Origin: Marinomonas transparens
Lineage (GTDB): Bacteria; Pseudomonadota; Gammaproteobacteria; Pseudomonadales; Marinomonadaceae
Assembly: GCF_016463975.1 (NCBI RefSeq)
Contig: NZ_JAEMNX010000011.1
Location: 103,587-167,586, forward strand
Length of the DNA stretch: 64,000 nt
Direction of reading: 5' to 3'
The notes beneath the pieces were generated by a model, which saw only the letters and a program-made list of their open reading frames with translations, was not told the origin of the DNA and did no database searches. The translations under genes were made by a program, and so were the position numbers. The number at the start of each line of letters is the position of its first letter. The stretch's first letter is position 1. Below, piece by piece: positions 27,991 to 37,308 of the stretch.

Positions 27991-28016
27991 AAAAAAGCTC
28001 CTGCGGGGGCTTTTTT
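27991..28016 (+). terminator. Rho-independent terminator after sppA
   Basis: A hairpin with complementary A and T runs around a GC-rich core (AGCTCC-TGC-GGGGGCT, one G-T pair), ending in six T. Confidence 0.9.
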
Positions 28017-28061
28017 ATTGCCCTGAATAAAGTTTGAGCAATAAGATAAAAAAGATAATAT

Positions 28062-28080
28062 AATGACTAAATTGATCATT
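28062..28080. promoter_or_regulatory. Imperfect palindrome ahead of the KfrA-like gene
   Basis: AATGA and TCATT arms enclose an AT-rich centre, 20 bases before the start codon. A self-regulating operator is a guess from how KfrA-type proteins usually act. Confidence 0.35.
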
Positions 28081-28100
28081 ATACTAGTTGGAGGCCCGTC

Positions 28101-28877
28101 ATGGCTCGCAAAGCGAACATAGCAAGAGAAGAAATTCATCAAGCTTGTTGGGAGTTACTGGAAAAAAACAGCTTTCCTAATATCCCGCGTTTAGCTGAGT
28201 ACTTTTTACAAAAAGACGGGCGCCGTTGCTCTAATACCACGTTAATGAATGCCATTGCAGAGTGGGAAAAAGCGTACAAAGAACATCAGCAACATCAACT
28301 TAAAGAATTAAATGGAATACTCTTACCAGTATTCAAGCGATTCTCGCGGGATGTTACGCAAAGCCTTGGATTATTGTTAGATGAGAAAGTCACTGATCTC
28401 GAGCAAAGGCAATCTCTAAAGCAAGCAGCAACAGAAGGGGGCTATTTATCACTTTCTTCCAGCTTAATGGACTTACAAAAAAATCATGACGCCTTGTTAG
28501 AAGAATACGAAGTGGCAAAAAGAAAAGCGGTTGAATTAAAACAGCAGCTTACTTTTAGCCAACAAAGGTACCAAGAAGTCCTCTCACAAAACCAGGTACT
28601 TTCTAGCCAAAACAAACAAAAACAAGCAGAAAGTACCGAACTAAGAATTAATTTATCCCAAAAAGAAGTAGATCTAGCCAAACTAGACAACCAGCTTACT
28701 TTGCTTAAAGAAGAAAACGTCAAACTAGCCGCTCAACTAAAAGACAAGAGTAGCCAACAAGTTTCAAGTGATACAAAAAAATGGCAACAAATGAATGAGC
28801 GACTTGATAGCATGGCAAATGCATTAAAAACCATTGAACGCAAAGAAACCATTGGAAAAGCCAGTGAACGAAGATAG
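28101..28877 (+). CDS. KfrA-type N-terminal DNA-binding protein with long coiled coil
   Basis: A 258-residue protein. Residues about 5-120 match the KfrA N-terminal domain: IAREEIHQACWELLEK, then FPNIPRLAEYFLQKDGRRCSNTTLMNAIAEWEKAY, a helix-turn-helix DNA-binding region. Residues about 125-250 are a heptad-rich, Gln/Lys/Glu-rich coiled coil. KfrA on plasmids is a nucleoid-like autorepressor that helps partition; here the gene sits among chromosomal housekeeping genes. RBS GGAGG is well spaced. Confidence 0.78.
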   Translation: MARKANIAREEIHQACWELLEKNSFPNIPRLAEYFLQKDGRRCSNTTLMNAIAEWEKAYKEHQQHQLKELNGILLPVFKRFSRDVTQSLGLLLDEKVTDLEQRQSLKQAATEGGYLSLSSSLMDLQKNHDALLEEYEVAKRKAVELKQQLTFSQQRYQEVLSQNQVLSSQNKQKQAESTELRINLSQKEVDLAKLDNQLTLLKEENVKLAAQLKDKSSQQVSSDTKKWQQMNERLDSMANALKTIERKETIGKASERR

Positions 28878-28937
28878 AGACAAAGAAAAATAACCGTTAT
28901 AATGCTGCCCTTCACGTACCCATAAAAAGAAGCAAAT

Positions 28938-29852
28938 ATGAGTAAAAGACAATCTGCCATTCGTGATTTGACCAGCATTAAAGATTTTATTCGCTGGACG
29001 TTCAGTCGATTCCAACAAGCGGATTTGTATTACGGTCACGGCACAGATAATCCGTGGGATGAAGCGGTACAACTGGTCATGGGAGCGTTAAAGCTACCTC
29101 TCGATTTTGACCGCCATATGCTCGAATGTTCGCTAACTTATAACGAAAAAAAACACCTTCTTAAACTCATTGAAACCCGTATTAGCAAACGTGAGCCATT
29201 GCCTTACTTGTTAGGCGAAGCTTGGTTTATGGGGCTGCCTTTTTACGTTACTAAAGATACTTTAATTCCTCGTTCTCCTATTATTACTCTATTGGAAAGT
29301 GAGTTTTCTCCTTGGCTAAAAAATTACCCGCTGAATATTCTCGATATGTGCACTGGCTCTGGATGTCTAGGAATTGCCGCCGCATTAGTTTTCGAAGATG
29401 CGCAAATCGATATCAGCGACATTAGCGAAGCCGCTTTACTCGTTGCCAAGCAAAATATTAAGCGCCATGAAGTCGAGGATAGGGTACAAGCGATTCACTC
29501 AGATATGTTCAAAGGGGTAGAGGGCAAACAATATGATCTGATTATCTGCAATCCCCCCTATGTTGATGCAGATGACTTTAATCAAGCCCCCGCAGAGTTT
29601 CATAACGAACCAGAATTAGCACTAACGTCCGGTGAAGATGGGCTTGATTTTACCCGTAAATTTTTAAGTCAAGCCGCGCATTATCTGCAGGATGACGGTA
29701 TATTGGTATACGAAGTGGGAAATACAGAAGTCGCATTACAAGCCGCATACCCCCATGTTCCCTTTATGTGGGTGGAACTTGGTCATGGTGGTAATGGGGT
29801 TTTCATCCTAACAAAAGAACAACTCAGCGAACTACTACAAGAGCAGAATTAG
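28938..29852 (+). CDS. prmB: Ribosomal protein L3 glutamine methyltransferase
   Basis: A 304-residue SAM-dependent methyltransferase. The SAM-binding motif is LDMCTGSGCLGIAAA, and the substrate-glutamine motif is NPPYVD. The N-terminal helical region (DFIRWTFSRFQQADLYYGHGTDNPWDEA) separates PrmB from PrmC. It methylates a Gln of ribosomal protein L3. aroC begins 3 bases after its stop, the common prmB-aroC pairing. Confidence 0.95.
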   Translation: MSKRQSAIRDLTSIKDFIRWTFSRFQQADLYYGHGTDNPWDEAVQLVMGALKLPLDFDRHMLECSLTYNEKKHLLKLIETRISKREPLPYLLGEAWFMGLPFYVTKDTLIPRSPIITLLESEFSPWLKNYPLNILDMCTGSGCLGIAAALVFEDAQIDISDISEAALLVAKQNIKRHEVEDRVQAIHSDMFKGVEGKQYDLIICNPPYVDADDFNQAPAEFHNEPELALTSGEDGLDFTRKFLSQAAHYLQDDGILVYEVGNTEVALQAAYPHVPFMWVELGHGGNGVFILTKEQLSELLQEQN

Positions 29853-29855
29853 CAT

Positions 29856-30953
29856 ATGTCTGGCAACACATTTGGAACACTTTTTAAAGTCACCACATTT
29901 GGTGAAAGTCATGGATTGGCCCTAGGCGCCATTGTCGATGGTTGTCCTCCGGGAATAGAAATCTGCGAAGCCGATTTACAGAGAGATCTAGACCTGCGTA
30001 AACCAGGAACCTCTAAGCACACCACGCAACGTCGTGAAGCAGACGAAGTGAAAATTCTTTCAGGGGTGTTTGAAGGTAAAACCACAGGTACACCAATCGG
30101 TTTGCTGATCGAAAATACCGATCAGCGCTCAAAAGATTACGGTAACATCGCTGAAACCTTTCGCCCAGCCCATGCCGATTACACCTACGATCAAAAATAT
30201 GGCTTCCGTGATTACCGTGGCGGTGGGCGTTCATCGGCTCGTGAAACAGCGATGCGAGTGGCTGCTGGTGCGATTGCTAAGAAGTATTTGAAACAGCGAT
30301 TTGGCATTGAAATTCAAGGTTTTCTATCACAGCTAGGCCCGATCAAACTAGACATAAAAGATCTGAGTCAAGTTTATAATAATGCCTTCTTTAGCCCTGA
30401 TCCTGATGCTATTCCTGAGCTGGAAAAATACATGGTTGCGTTACGCCGTGAGGGTGACTCCGTTGGCGCTAAAATCACAGTAATCGCCAAAAACCTTATG
30501 CCGGGCTTAGGCGAGCCAGTATTTGACCGATTAGATGCAGATATAGCCAAGGCTATTATGAGCATTAATGCCGTAAAAGGTGTCGAAATAGGCGATGGCT
30601 TTGATGTCGTAGAACAAAAAGGCAGTGAACACAGAGATGAAATGACGCCAGAAGGTTTCTTAAGCAATCATGCTGGCGGCGTATTAGGTGGCCTTTCCTC
30701 TGGCCAAGATATTGTCGTTCATATGGCATTAAAACCTACGTCAAGCATTACCATTCCGGGCAAAAGTATTGACCGTGCTGGCAACCCAATCGATGTCATC
30801 ACAAAAGGCCGCCACGACCCTTGTGTTGGGATTCGCGCCACCCCCATTGCTGAAGCCATGCTGGCCTTAACCATTATGGACCACTTACTCAGACACCGAG
30901 CGCAAAATGCCGATGTGGTTTGTCCAACGCCTATTATCAAAGGTCAGGCTTAG
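29856..30953 (+). CDS. aroC: Chorismate synthase
   Basis: A 365-residue enzyme that turns EPSP into chorismate, using reduced FMN, in the shikimate pathway. Visible signatures are TFGESHG near residue 12 with the catalytic His, [22 protein letters not shown], and [29 protein letters not shown]. Length is typical. It is co-transcribed with prmB and ends at a good terminator. Confidence 0.97.
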   Translation: MSGNTFGTLFKVTTFGESHGLALGAIVDGCPPGIEICEADLQRDLDLRKPGTSKHTTQRREADEVKILSGVFEGKTTGTPIGLLIENTDQRSKDYGNIAETFRPAHADYTYDQKYGFRDYRGGGRSSARETAMRVAAGAIAKKYLKQRFGIEIQGFLSQLGPIKLDIKDLSQVYNNAFFSPDPDAIPELEKYMVALRREGDSVGAKITVIAKNLMPGLGEPVFDRLDADIAKAIMSINAVKGVEIGDGFDVVEQKGSEHRDEMTPEGFLSNHAGGVLGGLSSGQDIVVHMALKPTSSITIPGKSIDRAGNPIDVITKGRHDPCVGIRATPIAEAMLALTIMDHLLRHRAQNADVVCPTPIIKGQA

Positions 30954-30992
30954 TTCATCCGATTCATCTAATGAAAGCTAAATGAATAGCTC

Positions 30993-31033
30993 AAGCCGCC
31001 ACTTTACGATTTAAGAAAAGTGGCGGCTTTTTA
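30993..31033 (+). terminator. Rho-independent terminator after aroC
   Basis: The inverted repeat AAGCCGCCACTTT / AAAGTGGCGGCTT is followed by a T run. Confidence 0.9.
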
Positions 31034-31063
31034 CTTTTAACCACTAAACCAGTGAGGTTAATT

Positions 31064-31612
31064 ATGCCCACGACGATTAGAATCTGTGTTGGCTCAAAGA
31101 ACCCCGTAAAAATAGCAGCAGCAACTCAAGCCTTCAAAACGATTTTTCCGGATCATATGGTTCAAAGTGTAGCTGTACATGCGCCATCCGACGTTGCTGA
31201 TCAACCTATGACAGAGGCAGAAACACGCCTTGGCGCACAGAACCGGGTACGCTATTGCGCTCAGCAGGATACACGAAATGAAATAGATTACTTTGTTGCC
31301 ATGGAAGGGGGCGTCGATGAATTTGAGGAGGGCGCTGCAACCTTTGCTTATGTCGCTATTTTAAGTAAAGAAGGCAAACTTATAACAGGACGTTCTGCAA
31401 ACTTACCTTTACCAAACAAGGTATTTAAACGGCTTCAAGCCAATGAAGAACTGGGTGTCGTGATGGACGAGTTATTCAATACCAGTAATATCAAACAAAA
31501 AGGAGGGGCTATTGGCTTATTGACTAACCACGCGGCGACAAGAGAAAGCACCTACACCCAAGCGCTATTACTGGCATTAGCTCCAGTATTACACCCAGAA
31601 TATTACCTTTAA
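31064..31612 (+). CDS. yjjX: Inosine/xanthosine triphosphatase YjjX
   Basis: About 182 residues from the ATG at 31064; the in-frame GTG four codons earlier overlaps the probable RBS. The N-terminus CVGSKNPVKIAAATQAF and the stretch DYFVAMEGGVDE are typical of YjjX, which hydrolyses non-canonical purine triphosphates. It lies upstream of yjjG; both can be seen as nucleotide house-cleaning enzymes. Confidence 0.9.
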   Translation: MPTTIRICVGSKNPVKIAAATQAFKTIFPDHMVQSVAVHAPSDVADQPMTEAETRLGAQNRVRYCAQQDTRNEIDYFVAMEGGVDEFEEGAATFAYVAILSKEGKLITGRSANLPLPNKVFKRLQANEELGVVMDELFNTSNIKQKGGAIGLLTNHAATRESTYTQALLLALAPVLHPEYYL

Positions 31613-31639
31613 ACTGACATTCAGACAGTAGAAAAAAAT

Positions 31640-32317
31640 ATGAAGTACCAATGGATTTTGTTTGATGCGGACGAAACGCTTTTTCATTTTGATAACTTTG
31701 CAGGCTTGGTACATATGTTTGCGTGTCATGACGTTAATTTTAGCAAGGCCGATTTTGACGAATATCAAAGCCTAAATAAGCCTTTGTGGGTGGATTATCA
31801 AGATGGAAGAATAAGCGCGGAACAATTGCAAACACAGCGCTTCAAGCAATGGAGTGAACGTCTTGCAATCAGTGCAAAAGAACTCAATAAACAGTTTTTA
31901 GATTCTATGGCCGACATTTGCAAAGCCTTACCTGGCGCCTTGGAATTGGTGACTCACTTACATCAAAATAATGTCAATATGGGTATTATTACTAACGGTT
32001 TTACCCAGCTACAACAAACACGTCTAGAACGTACGGGGTTTCATCCGTATTTTTCACCTGTGGTTATTTCAGAACAAGTAGGCGTTGCCAAACCTCACCC
32101 TAAGATATTCGATCACGCTTTAGATAAAATGGGCTCGCCAGATAAAAGTCAGGTACTCATGGTGGGCGACACTCTAGAATCTGACATTCTTGGGGGAATT
32201 AACTTTGGGTTGGATACCTGCTGGCTTAACCATCACAACCAGTCTCATCCAGAAAACATTACACCAACACATCAGGTGAGTTCGTTAACCGACTTATTAA
32301 CCTGGTTAAAACGCTAA
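31640..32317 (+). CDS. yjjG: Pyrimidine 5'-nucleotidase YjjG (HAD family)
   Basis: A 225-residue HAD phosphatase. Motif I is FDADETLFHFD, motif II ITNGFTQLQQTRL, Lys in VAKPHPKIF and motif IV MVGDTLESDILGG. The pattern FDADETLF and the ITNGF motif match YjjG, which dephosphorylates dUMP, dTMP and modified nucleotides. It is convergent with glmS. Confidence 0.9.
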   Translation: MKYQWILFDADETLFHFDNFAGLVHMFACHDVNFSKADFDEYQSLNKPLWVDYQDGRISAEQLQTQRFKQWSERLAISAKELNKQFLDSMADICKALPGALELVTHLHQNNVNMGIITNGFTQLQQTRLERTGFHPYFSPVVISEQVGVAKPHPKIFDHALDKMGSPDKSQVLMVGDTLESDILGGINFGLDTCWLNHHNQSHPENITPTHQVSSLTDLLTWLKR

Positions 32318-32363
32318 AATAGCAATAAACTCATTAGGGGCATCATGGTTATTGATGCACTCT

Positions 32364-32399
32364 TACTATTTCCGATAATAACATTTATCGGAAATAGTA
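32364..32399. repeat. Perfect 15-bp inverted repeat between yjjG and glmS
   Basis: Arms 32364-32378 and 32385-32399 (core CTATTTCCGATAA) with a 6-base loop. No T run follows in either direction, so it may be an atypical shared terminator or another RNA structure. Confidence 0.6.
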
Positions 32400-32543
32400 G
32401 ATAGTAATATGAATCTGGCTATTTCACCTTAATTCCTTTGTTTATCTCGCTTTGGACTGTTAGACATCCATGTCTTCACGGCAATATATGCTATTTCTTA
32501 TTTCCCTTTTTTATTATTCATAGCCTTTCTCTTACAACCAACC

Positions 32544-34355
32544 TCACTCAACCGTTACTGACTTGGCTAGGTTTCTTGGTTGATCCACGTCTGTGCCACG
32601 TTGTACCGCCGTGAAATACGACAACAACTGTACTGCAATGCTGTATACAAATGGTGCCAGTGTTTCATGTAGCGTTGGCATTTCAATGAAGCAATCCGCA
32701 TACTCCTTGCAAATCTCACAACCAAGCTTGTCACTGATCAAGATAACCTTAGCGCCACGGGCTCGAACTTCTTGCAAATTCGATACGGTCTTTTCGAATA
32801 ATCTATCGTATGGCGCAATCACAACGACAGGCATGTTTTCATCAATTAGTGCAATGGGCCCATGTTTTAACTCACCGGCGGCATACCCTTCAGCATGGAT
32901 ATAAGAAATTTCCTTAAGTTTTAACGCGCCCTCTAAGGCAATGGGATAGCATTGACCTCGACCTAAAAAGATAGCGCTGGTTGCATCATCAAAAAATCTT
33001 ACGATCGACTCAATTTTATTGGCCTTGTTCAACGCCTGTTGCACGGCATTAATGACATCCATTTCAGGTGTATCGCCCAGTTCTTGAATAATATGTTGGC
33101 CAGCATTTCTTTGCTTAGCAGCTTGTTTTACTAGATCAAACAATACTGCCAGCTGTGAAGTAAAGGCTTTGGTTGACGCGACACCAATTTCGGGACCACA
33201 TAAAGTGCGATAAACAAAATCCGACTCTCTGGCAATAGAACTTTGTGGAGCATTAACGACAGATAAACAATACTGATGCTTGGATTTCGCAAATCTAAGT
33301 GCAGCTAATGTATCCGCCGTTTCGCCACTTTGAGAAATAAACAAGCAGCCACCATTACTTGGCATAGGCGGTTCTCGATAACGAAATTCCGAAGCCAAAT
33401 CCACTTCTACAATCAAGTTCGCCATCCTTTCAAACCAGTATTTCGCGACCAAACCCGCATAATAACTGGTGCCACAGGCGATAATCTGTAAGCGATCCAG
33501 TTTGGCGAAGTCCATTTCTTCCACTTGATTCAGTGACGTACTTGCTAGGCCTTCCCAGGTTCGTGTTAACGCTTCTGGCTGCTCCAGTATTTCTTTGAAC
33601 ATATAGTGATCATAGCCTGACTTAGTCGCAATGAATTGATTATGGTCGACGGAGACTTTATCACGAAACACGGGGGTTCCCTGAGCGTCTATAATATGAA
33701 CGCTGTCGGCTTTAACAATGGCGATGTCGTCTTCTTCTAAATAGAGAATTTCATCCGCCATTCCAGATGTGGCTATCATGTCAGACGCAATAAAAGCCGA
33801 CTCGGCATTAAACCCAACCACCAGTGGGCTGCCGCGTCGCGTTGCAATAATTTGATCTTCCATGCCTTTTATTAAAATACCCAGTGCAAAAGTCCCCTTC
33901 ACTTCTTTTAGCGCCTGTTGAATCGCCAGCGCAGGACAAAGGTCCGCCTGCAAATAATTAGCAATCAGATGTGGCAGGACTTCGGTGTCTGTTTCACCGA
34001 CAAATTGCACACCAGCAGCTGAAAGCTGTGTCCGTAAAAAATCTGCATTTTCAATAATACCGTTATGAACCACGGCAACATTGAGAGAAAGGTGTGGATG
34101 GGCGTTGGCTTCATTGGGTTTGCCGTGTGTTGCCCATCGAGTATGGGCAATACCTGTCAAGCCTTCTAAAGGAAGCTGCTGAACAATGGCTTCCAGATTT
34201 AATAACTTACCCGGTGCCCGACGACAGCCTAGGTCACCATTTTGAATGGTGGCGATACCAGCTGAATCATAACCTCGATATTCTAAGGCCTTAAGGCCTC
34301 GTAACAAGGTTTGAGAGGCTTGCTTATCATTCACTACACCAAAAATACCGCACAT
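32544..34355 (-). CDS. glmS: Glutamine-fructose-6-phosphate aminotransferase
   Basis: A 603-residue enzyme; the start at 34355 gives MCGIFGVV, so the catalytic Cys is N-terminal after Met removal, and GGAGAAG lies in front. The glutaminase domain has HTRWATHGKPNEANAHPH; the two SIS isomerase domains have CGTSYYAG, SQSGETADT and LGRGQCYPIALEGALKLKEISY. It makes glucosamine-6-phosphate for peptidoglycan and amino-sugar polymers. It is not next to glmU. A sigma-54 promoter and a syp-enhancer-like box lie upstream, tying it to the polysaccharide locus. Confidence 0.96.
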   Translation of the reverse strand: MCGIFGVVNDKQASQTLLRGLKALEYRGYDSAGIATIQNGDLGCRRAPGKLLNLEAIVQQLPLEGLTGIAHTRWATHGKPNEANAHPHLSLNVAVVHNGIIENADFLRTQLSAAGVQFVGETDTEVLPHLIANYLQADLCPALAIQQALKEVKGTFALGILIKGMEDQIIATRRGSPLVVGFNAESAFIASDMIATSGMADEILYLEEDDIAIVKADSVHIIDAQGTPVFRDKVSVDHNQFIATKSGYDHYMFKEILEQPEALTRTWEGLASTSLNQVEEMDFAKLDRLQIIACGTSYYAGLVAKYWFERMANLIVEVDLASEFRYREPPMPSNGGCLFISQSGETADTLAALRFAKSKHQYCLSVVNAPQSSIARESDFVYRTLCGPEIGVASTKAFTSQLAVLFDLVKQAAKQRNAGQHIIQELGDTPEMDVINAVQQALNKANKIESIVRFFDDATSAIFLGRGQCYPIALEGALKLKEISYIHAEGYAAGELKHGPIALIDENMPVVVIAPYDRLFEKTVSNLQEVRARGAKVILISDKLGCEICKEYADCFIEMPTLHETLAPFVYSIAVQLLSYFTAVQRGTDVDQPRNLAKSVTVE

Positions 34356-34394
34356 ACTCTTCTCCAACATTCTATGAACTATGAAAAAGGTATA

Positions 34395-34410
34395 GCGAGA
34401 CTTGTGCCAA
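34395..34410 (-). promoter_or_regulatory. Sigma-54 promoter of glmS
   Basis: On the minus strand: TTGGCACAAGTCTCGC, with GG and GC exactly ten bases apart (-24/-12). Predicted start of transcription near 34383 leaves a 28-base leader with the RBS. Confidence 0.75.
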
Positions 34411-34493
34411 CTCGAAAAAATATCATTAAAGCATTGATATAATTAGACAAAAAACATTAATTAGGTACGAATACGGCATTAGAATGCCGCCTA

Positions 34494-34508
34494 TTCTCAT
34501 TTTGCAAA
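34494..34508 (+). promoter_or_regulatory. Syp-enhancer-like activator box upstream of glmS
   Basis: TTCTCATTTTGCAAA fits the V. fischeri SypG enhancer consensus I recall (TTCTCA-N3-TGCDWN) without mismatch. Its centre is about 118 bases upstream of the predicted glmS start of transcription. A weaker copy (TTCGCA-GAA-CGC) begins near 34517. Confidence 0.65.
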
Positions 34509-34532
34509 ATGACATTTTCGCAGAACGCGACG

Positions 34533-37142
34533 TTAAACTTCGGAAATTAAGCTTTGAATGGAGGCTAAGACAGTGCTTGCTTCCGTTGAAAGTTTCTCTA
34601 ACTGTAATCCGTAATCGTCCATAGAAATGTTATCAGAAATAAACTCTAGCTCTTTTGCAAGCGCAGCCAAATCAAATGCGCCTATTGCATAAGCACTGCC
34701 TTTCAGTCTATGGCCAATAAAACGTATTTCAACAAGGTTCAGTGTTTGTTGGTGTAAGGCTGTCAGCTGCTCCAAAACAGACTGAAGGTCCTTCGAAAAA
34801 CGATCCAATAAGCGTTGAAACTCTTCTCGATCACAACCACTTTCTTTTAATGCTTGTTCAATATGTATTCCAGGGATTTTTTGGGGCCAATCTCCAAGTT
34901 CAACCATGGCGGTAATGGTTAATAAGTTGATGATATCTTCCTCTTCTACCGAGATTGCCAGCCATTTCAGTATGCATTCATAAAGTTTTTCAGGAGAAAT
35001 AGGTTTGGTTAAATAATCATTCATTCCCGCTTTGATTGCTTTTTCACGGTCACCCTGCATAGCATTGGCCGTCATTGCTATGATGGGAATACTAAGCCAA
35101 TGGGGGTTTTTTCTTATTTGCATTGTCGCGCTATAGCCATCCAGTACAGGCATTTGTATATCCATTAACACCAGATCAATCTGACTATTTTTCAAACAAG
35201 AAATAGCTTCCTCGCCATTTTCGGCCAGCAAGACCTCGGCGGACTGATTCGTCAATAACTGGCTAACAATCTGAGCATTGATTGGGTGATCTTCGACAAT
35301 AAGAATGCGTTTATCCAGGAAGTAATCATGTCTTTCTACAAAATTATTGGTGTGCTGATCAAGCCAGCCTGAGCTCACCAACCGATTAGATAAATGCTCT
35401 AAAACACTCATTGGCGTGATAAAACCACCTAAATAATGGACATTGCCTTGGCGGTCATAATCTTCTTGTCCCTCATTAGAAAGCACTAAACAGGGGGTGT
35501 TTTTTAATCGGGGGTGTTGCTGCATTAAATCCACCAGTTGAGTTTTTAAATTCTTCGCTGGATTTGGCACAATAATAAGTTTATCCATAAAAGCGTCTGG
35601 TTGATTCAGTTCTTCTGAATGTTCATCAATAAACAAATAATCATAGCCATTGTCTAGTAAGTGCGTGTTCAAACCTTCTCGCATACCAAACAAACCTATG
35701 CGCAGCTGTTTGTCTTTTGTCCTTGTTGTTTGTTTACTCGAAGCGTGAGCCAAGGGGACGTAAAAAGAAAATTCACTGCCCTTACCCACCTCACTTGTTA
35801 CTCTGATACCCCCACCCAACAAATTGGCGAATCTTCTTGCAATAGCAAGACCTAACCCTGTTCCACCAAATTGGCGAGTAGTGCTGGTATCCCCCTGTAT
35901 AAAGGCATCAAAGAGAGATTCAATCTTCTCTTCCCCTATGCCTATACCAGAATCTTTTACCACAAAAACCAGATACGCTTTATCGTCAGTCTGCTCTGTA
36001 CGGACAATTAAGGAAACATTACCGGTATTGGTGAACTTGACGGCATTGCCCACAAGGTTCATCAAGACCTGATTAATACGCAGAGCATCACCATGCAATA
36101 CATCAGGAATAGAAAAGTCTCTTTCTACGGATAACAGAAGCGACTTCTCTTGGGCTTTAAAGGAGTTAATAACATAAATTTGTTCCAATAAAGTATCCAA
36201 ATGGAAGTCCGCCTCCTCCACTTCTAACTTGCCCGATTCCACCTTGGAAAAGTCTAAAATGTCATTGATAATAATCAGCAAGTTATCCGCTGATCTCTGC
36301 ATATTAACGAGATATTCAGTTTGTTCTTCAGTAAGTTGGGTGTTTTTTAAAAGATGCCCAAGACCAATGATGCCATTCATTGGGGTACGTATTTCATGGC
36401 TCATTGTGGCTAAAAAGTCGGATTTTGCCCGTGTAGCGGACTCGGCTCGTTCAACGGCTAATTCTAATTCAGAGGCTATTTTTAGGGTTTGATTGTGCTC
36501 TTTATCTATGCGTTTATTTTGTAATACAAGCTCTACGACTAAGGCCGCAACGGAAAGCACTAAAAAGCCAAGTAAATAGGAGAAAAAGCCGTATAGGCTC
36601 ACCAAATTCTCTCTGGCACGGGTATCAAGATCCGCATCAAAGCGAACCACCAAGAGCTCTATATGCTGATTAATATCGATGGCTTCGGTTAAACGAGGAA
36701 CTAAAATGTTGACTGATTCTGAAAAAGAGTCTTTTGAGGTAAAAAAGGGCTCTAAAGCACTAATAGCATCGGTTAATTTAATTATCTCTGCTCTTAGTCC
36801 ATCAATCTGATTAAAGAAATGAAATAGACTACCTTCATTCATTAATACCATGCGGCTATAGAGAATATCATAGCGTAATAGGACGTCATTATTTGGCGAG
36901 GGTTCAGCAAAGTAATTTAACAGCTCTACTTGTAAACGAAGAATTTCTTTCTCGACTTGATGAACAGCACGAAGCGCATTCTCTTCTGCCGGGGAAGAAA
37001 GCTTATCTTGTTGATCCGTAATCTTGAGGTACAACAAAACAGAAATAATGAGAAAAAACACACTGACAAGGCCAAGCAGCCAAAGACGCCAATTAACGTT
37101 TTTTCGCTTCTGTATTACCATCTTGCTATCCGCTTGCTTCAT
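34533..37142 (-). CDS. Hybrid sensor histidine kinase (HisKA-HATPase-REC-HPt)
   Basis: An 869-residue inner-membrane hybrid kinase. Membrane segments lie near residues 18-40 and 185-210 with a helical periplasmic sensor between them. HisKA has phosphoacceptor His near 249 ([11 protein letters not shown]); the ATPase has [12 protein letters not shown] degenerate receiver-like region spans about 475-600. A full receiver follows with Asp near 661 ([11 protein letters not shown]), then an HPt domain with His near 811 (GHRLKGSA). The layout resembles BarA and RscS. It is a good candidate to feed the kinase-less receiver-HPt protein at 58603-60027, but this is inference from location. Confidence 0.88.
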   Translation of the reverse strand: MKQADSKMVIQKRKNVNWRLWLLGLVSVFFLIISVLLYLKITDQQDKLSSPAEENALRAVHQVEKEILRLQVELLNYFAEPSPNNDVLLRYDILYSRMVLMNEGSLFHFFNQIDGLRAEIIKLTDAISALEPFFTSKDSFSESVNILVPRLTEAIDINQHIELLVVRFDADLDTRARENLVSLYGFFSYLLGFLVLSVAALVVELVLQNKRIDKEHNQTLKIASELELAVERAESATRAKSDFLATMSHEIRTPMNGIIGLGHLLKNTQLTEEQTEYLVNMQRSADNLLIIINDILDFSKVESGKLEVEEADFHLDTLLEQIYVINSFKAQEKSLLLSVERDFSIPDVLHGDALRINQVLMNLVGNAVKFTNTGNVSLIVRTEQTDDKAYLVFVVKDSGIGIGEEKIESLFDAFIQGDTSTTRQFGGTGLGLAIARRFANLLGGGIRVTSEVGKGSEFSFYVPLAHASSKQTTRTKDKQLRIGLFGMREGLNTHLLDNGYDYLFIDEHSEELNQPDAFMDKLIIVPNPAKNLKTQLVDLMQQHPRLKNTPCLVLSNEGQEDYDRQGNVHYLGGFITPMSVLEHLSNRLVSSGWLDQHTNNFVERHDYFLDKRILIVEDHPINAQIVSQLLTNQSAEVLLAENGEEAISCLKNSQIDLVLMDIQMPVLDGYSATMQIRKNPHWLSIPIIAMTANAMQGDREKAIKAGMNDYLTKPISPEKLYECILKWLAISVEEEDIINLLTITAMVELGDWPQKIPGIHIEQALKESGCDREEFQRLLDRFSKDLQSVLEQLTALHQQTLNLVEIRFIGHRLKGSAYAIGAFDLAALAKELEFISDNISMDDYGLQLEKLSTEASTVLASIQSLISEV

Positions 37143-37211
37143 GCTGCCATGCTCTTATAAAAATGCGCTATTTACCATGGTATTCCCTTTGTAAAATAGC
37201 ACTTTAATTAA

Positions 37212-37261
37212 GGAAGGTATAAATAAGTCTACTAAGACAAGAGAGCTTGTTCGTACCTTCC
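37212..37261. mobile_element. 50-bp IS5-type mini-element (solo ends)
   Basis: GGAAGGTA...TACCTTCC terminal inverted repeats flanked on both sides by TTAA, fitting the YTAR target duplication of the IS5 group. Its two halves match the outer 25 or so bases of the 262-bp element at 39530-39791 with several changes, as if the interior had been lost. It lies in the upstream region of the histidine kinase gene. Confidence 0.65.
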
Positions 37262-37308
37262 TTAACCACTATAAAATAGATGGCATTTTTAATTTAGCAA
37301 TCTATTGA

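Noticed and set aside
30374..30940. Minus-strand frames opposite aroC
   Set aside because: They are shadows of a highly conserved gene on the plus strand.
32544..34410. glmS ribozyme or riboswitch in the leader
   Set aside because: The predicted leader is only 28 bases; the glmS ribozyme belongs to Gram-positive bacteria.
34474..34489. CGGCATT-AG-AATGCCG as terminator of the histidine kinase gene
   Set aside because: Stem is only 7 bp, with no T run on the minus strand. It is left as an unexplained small repeat.
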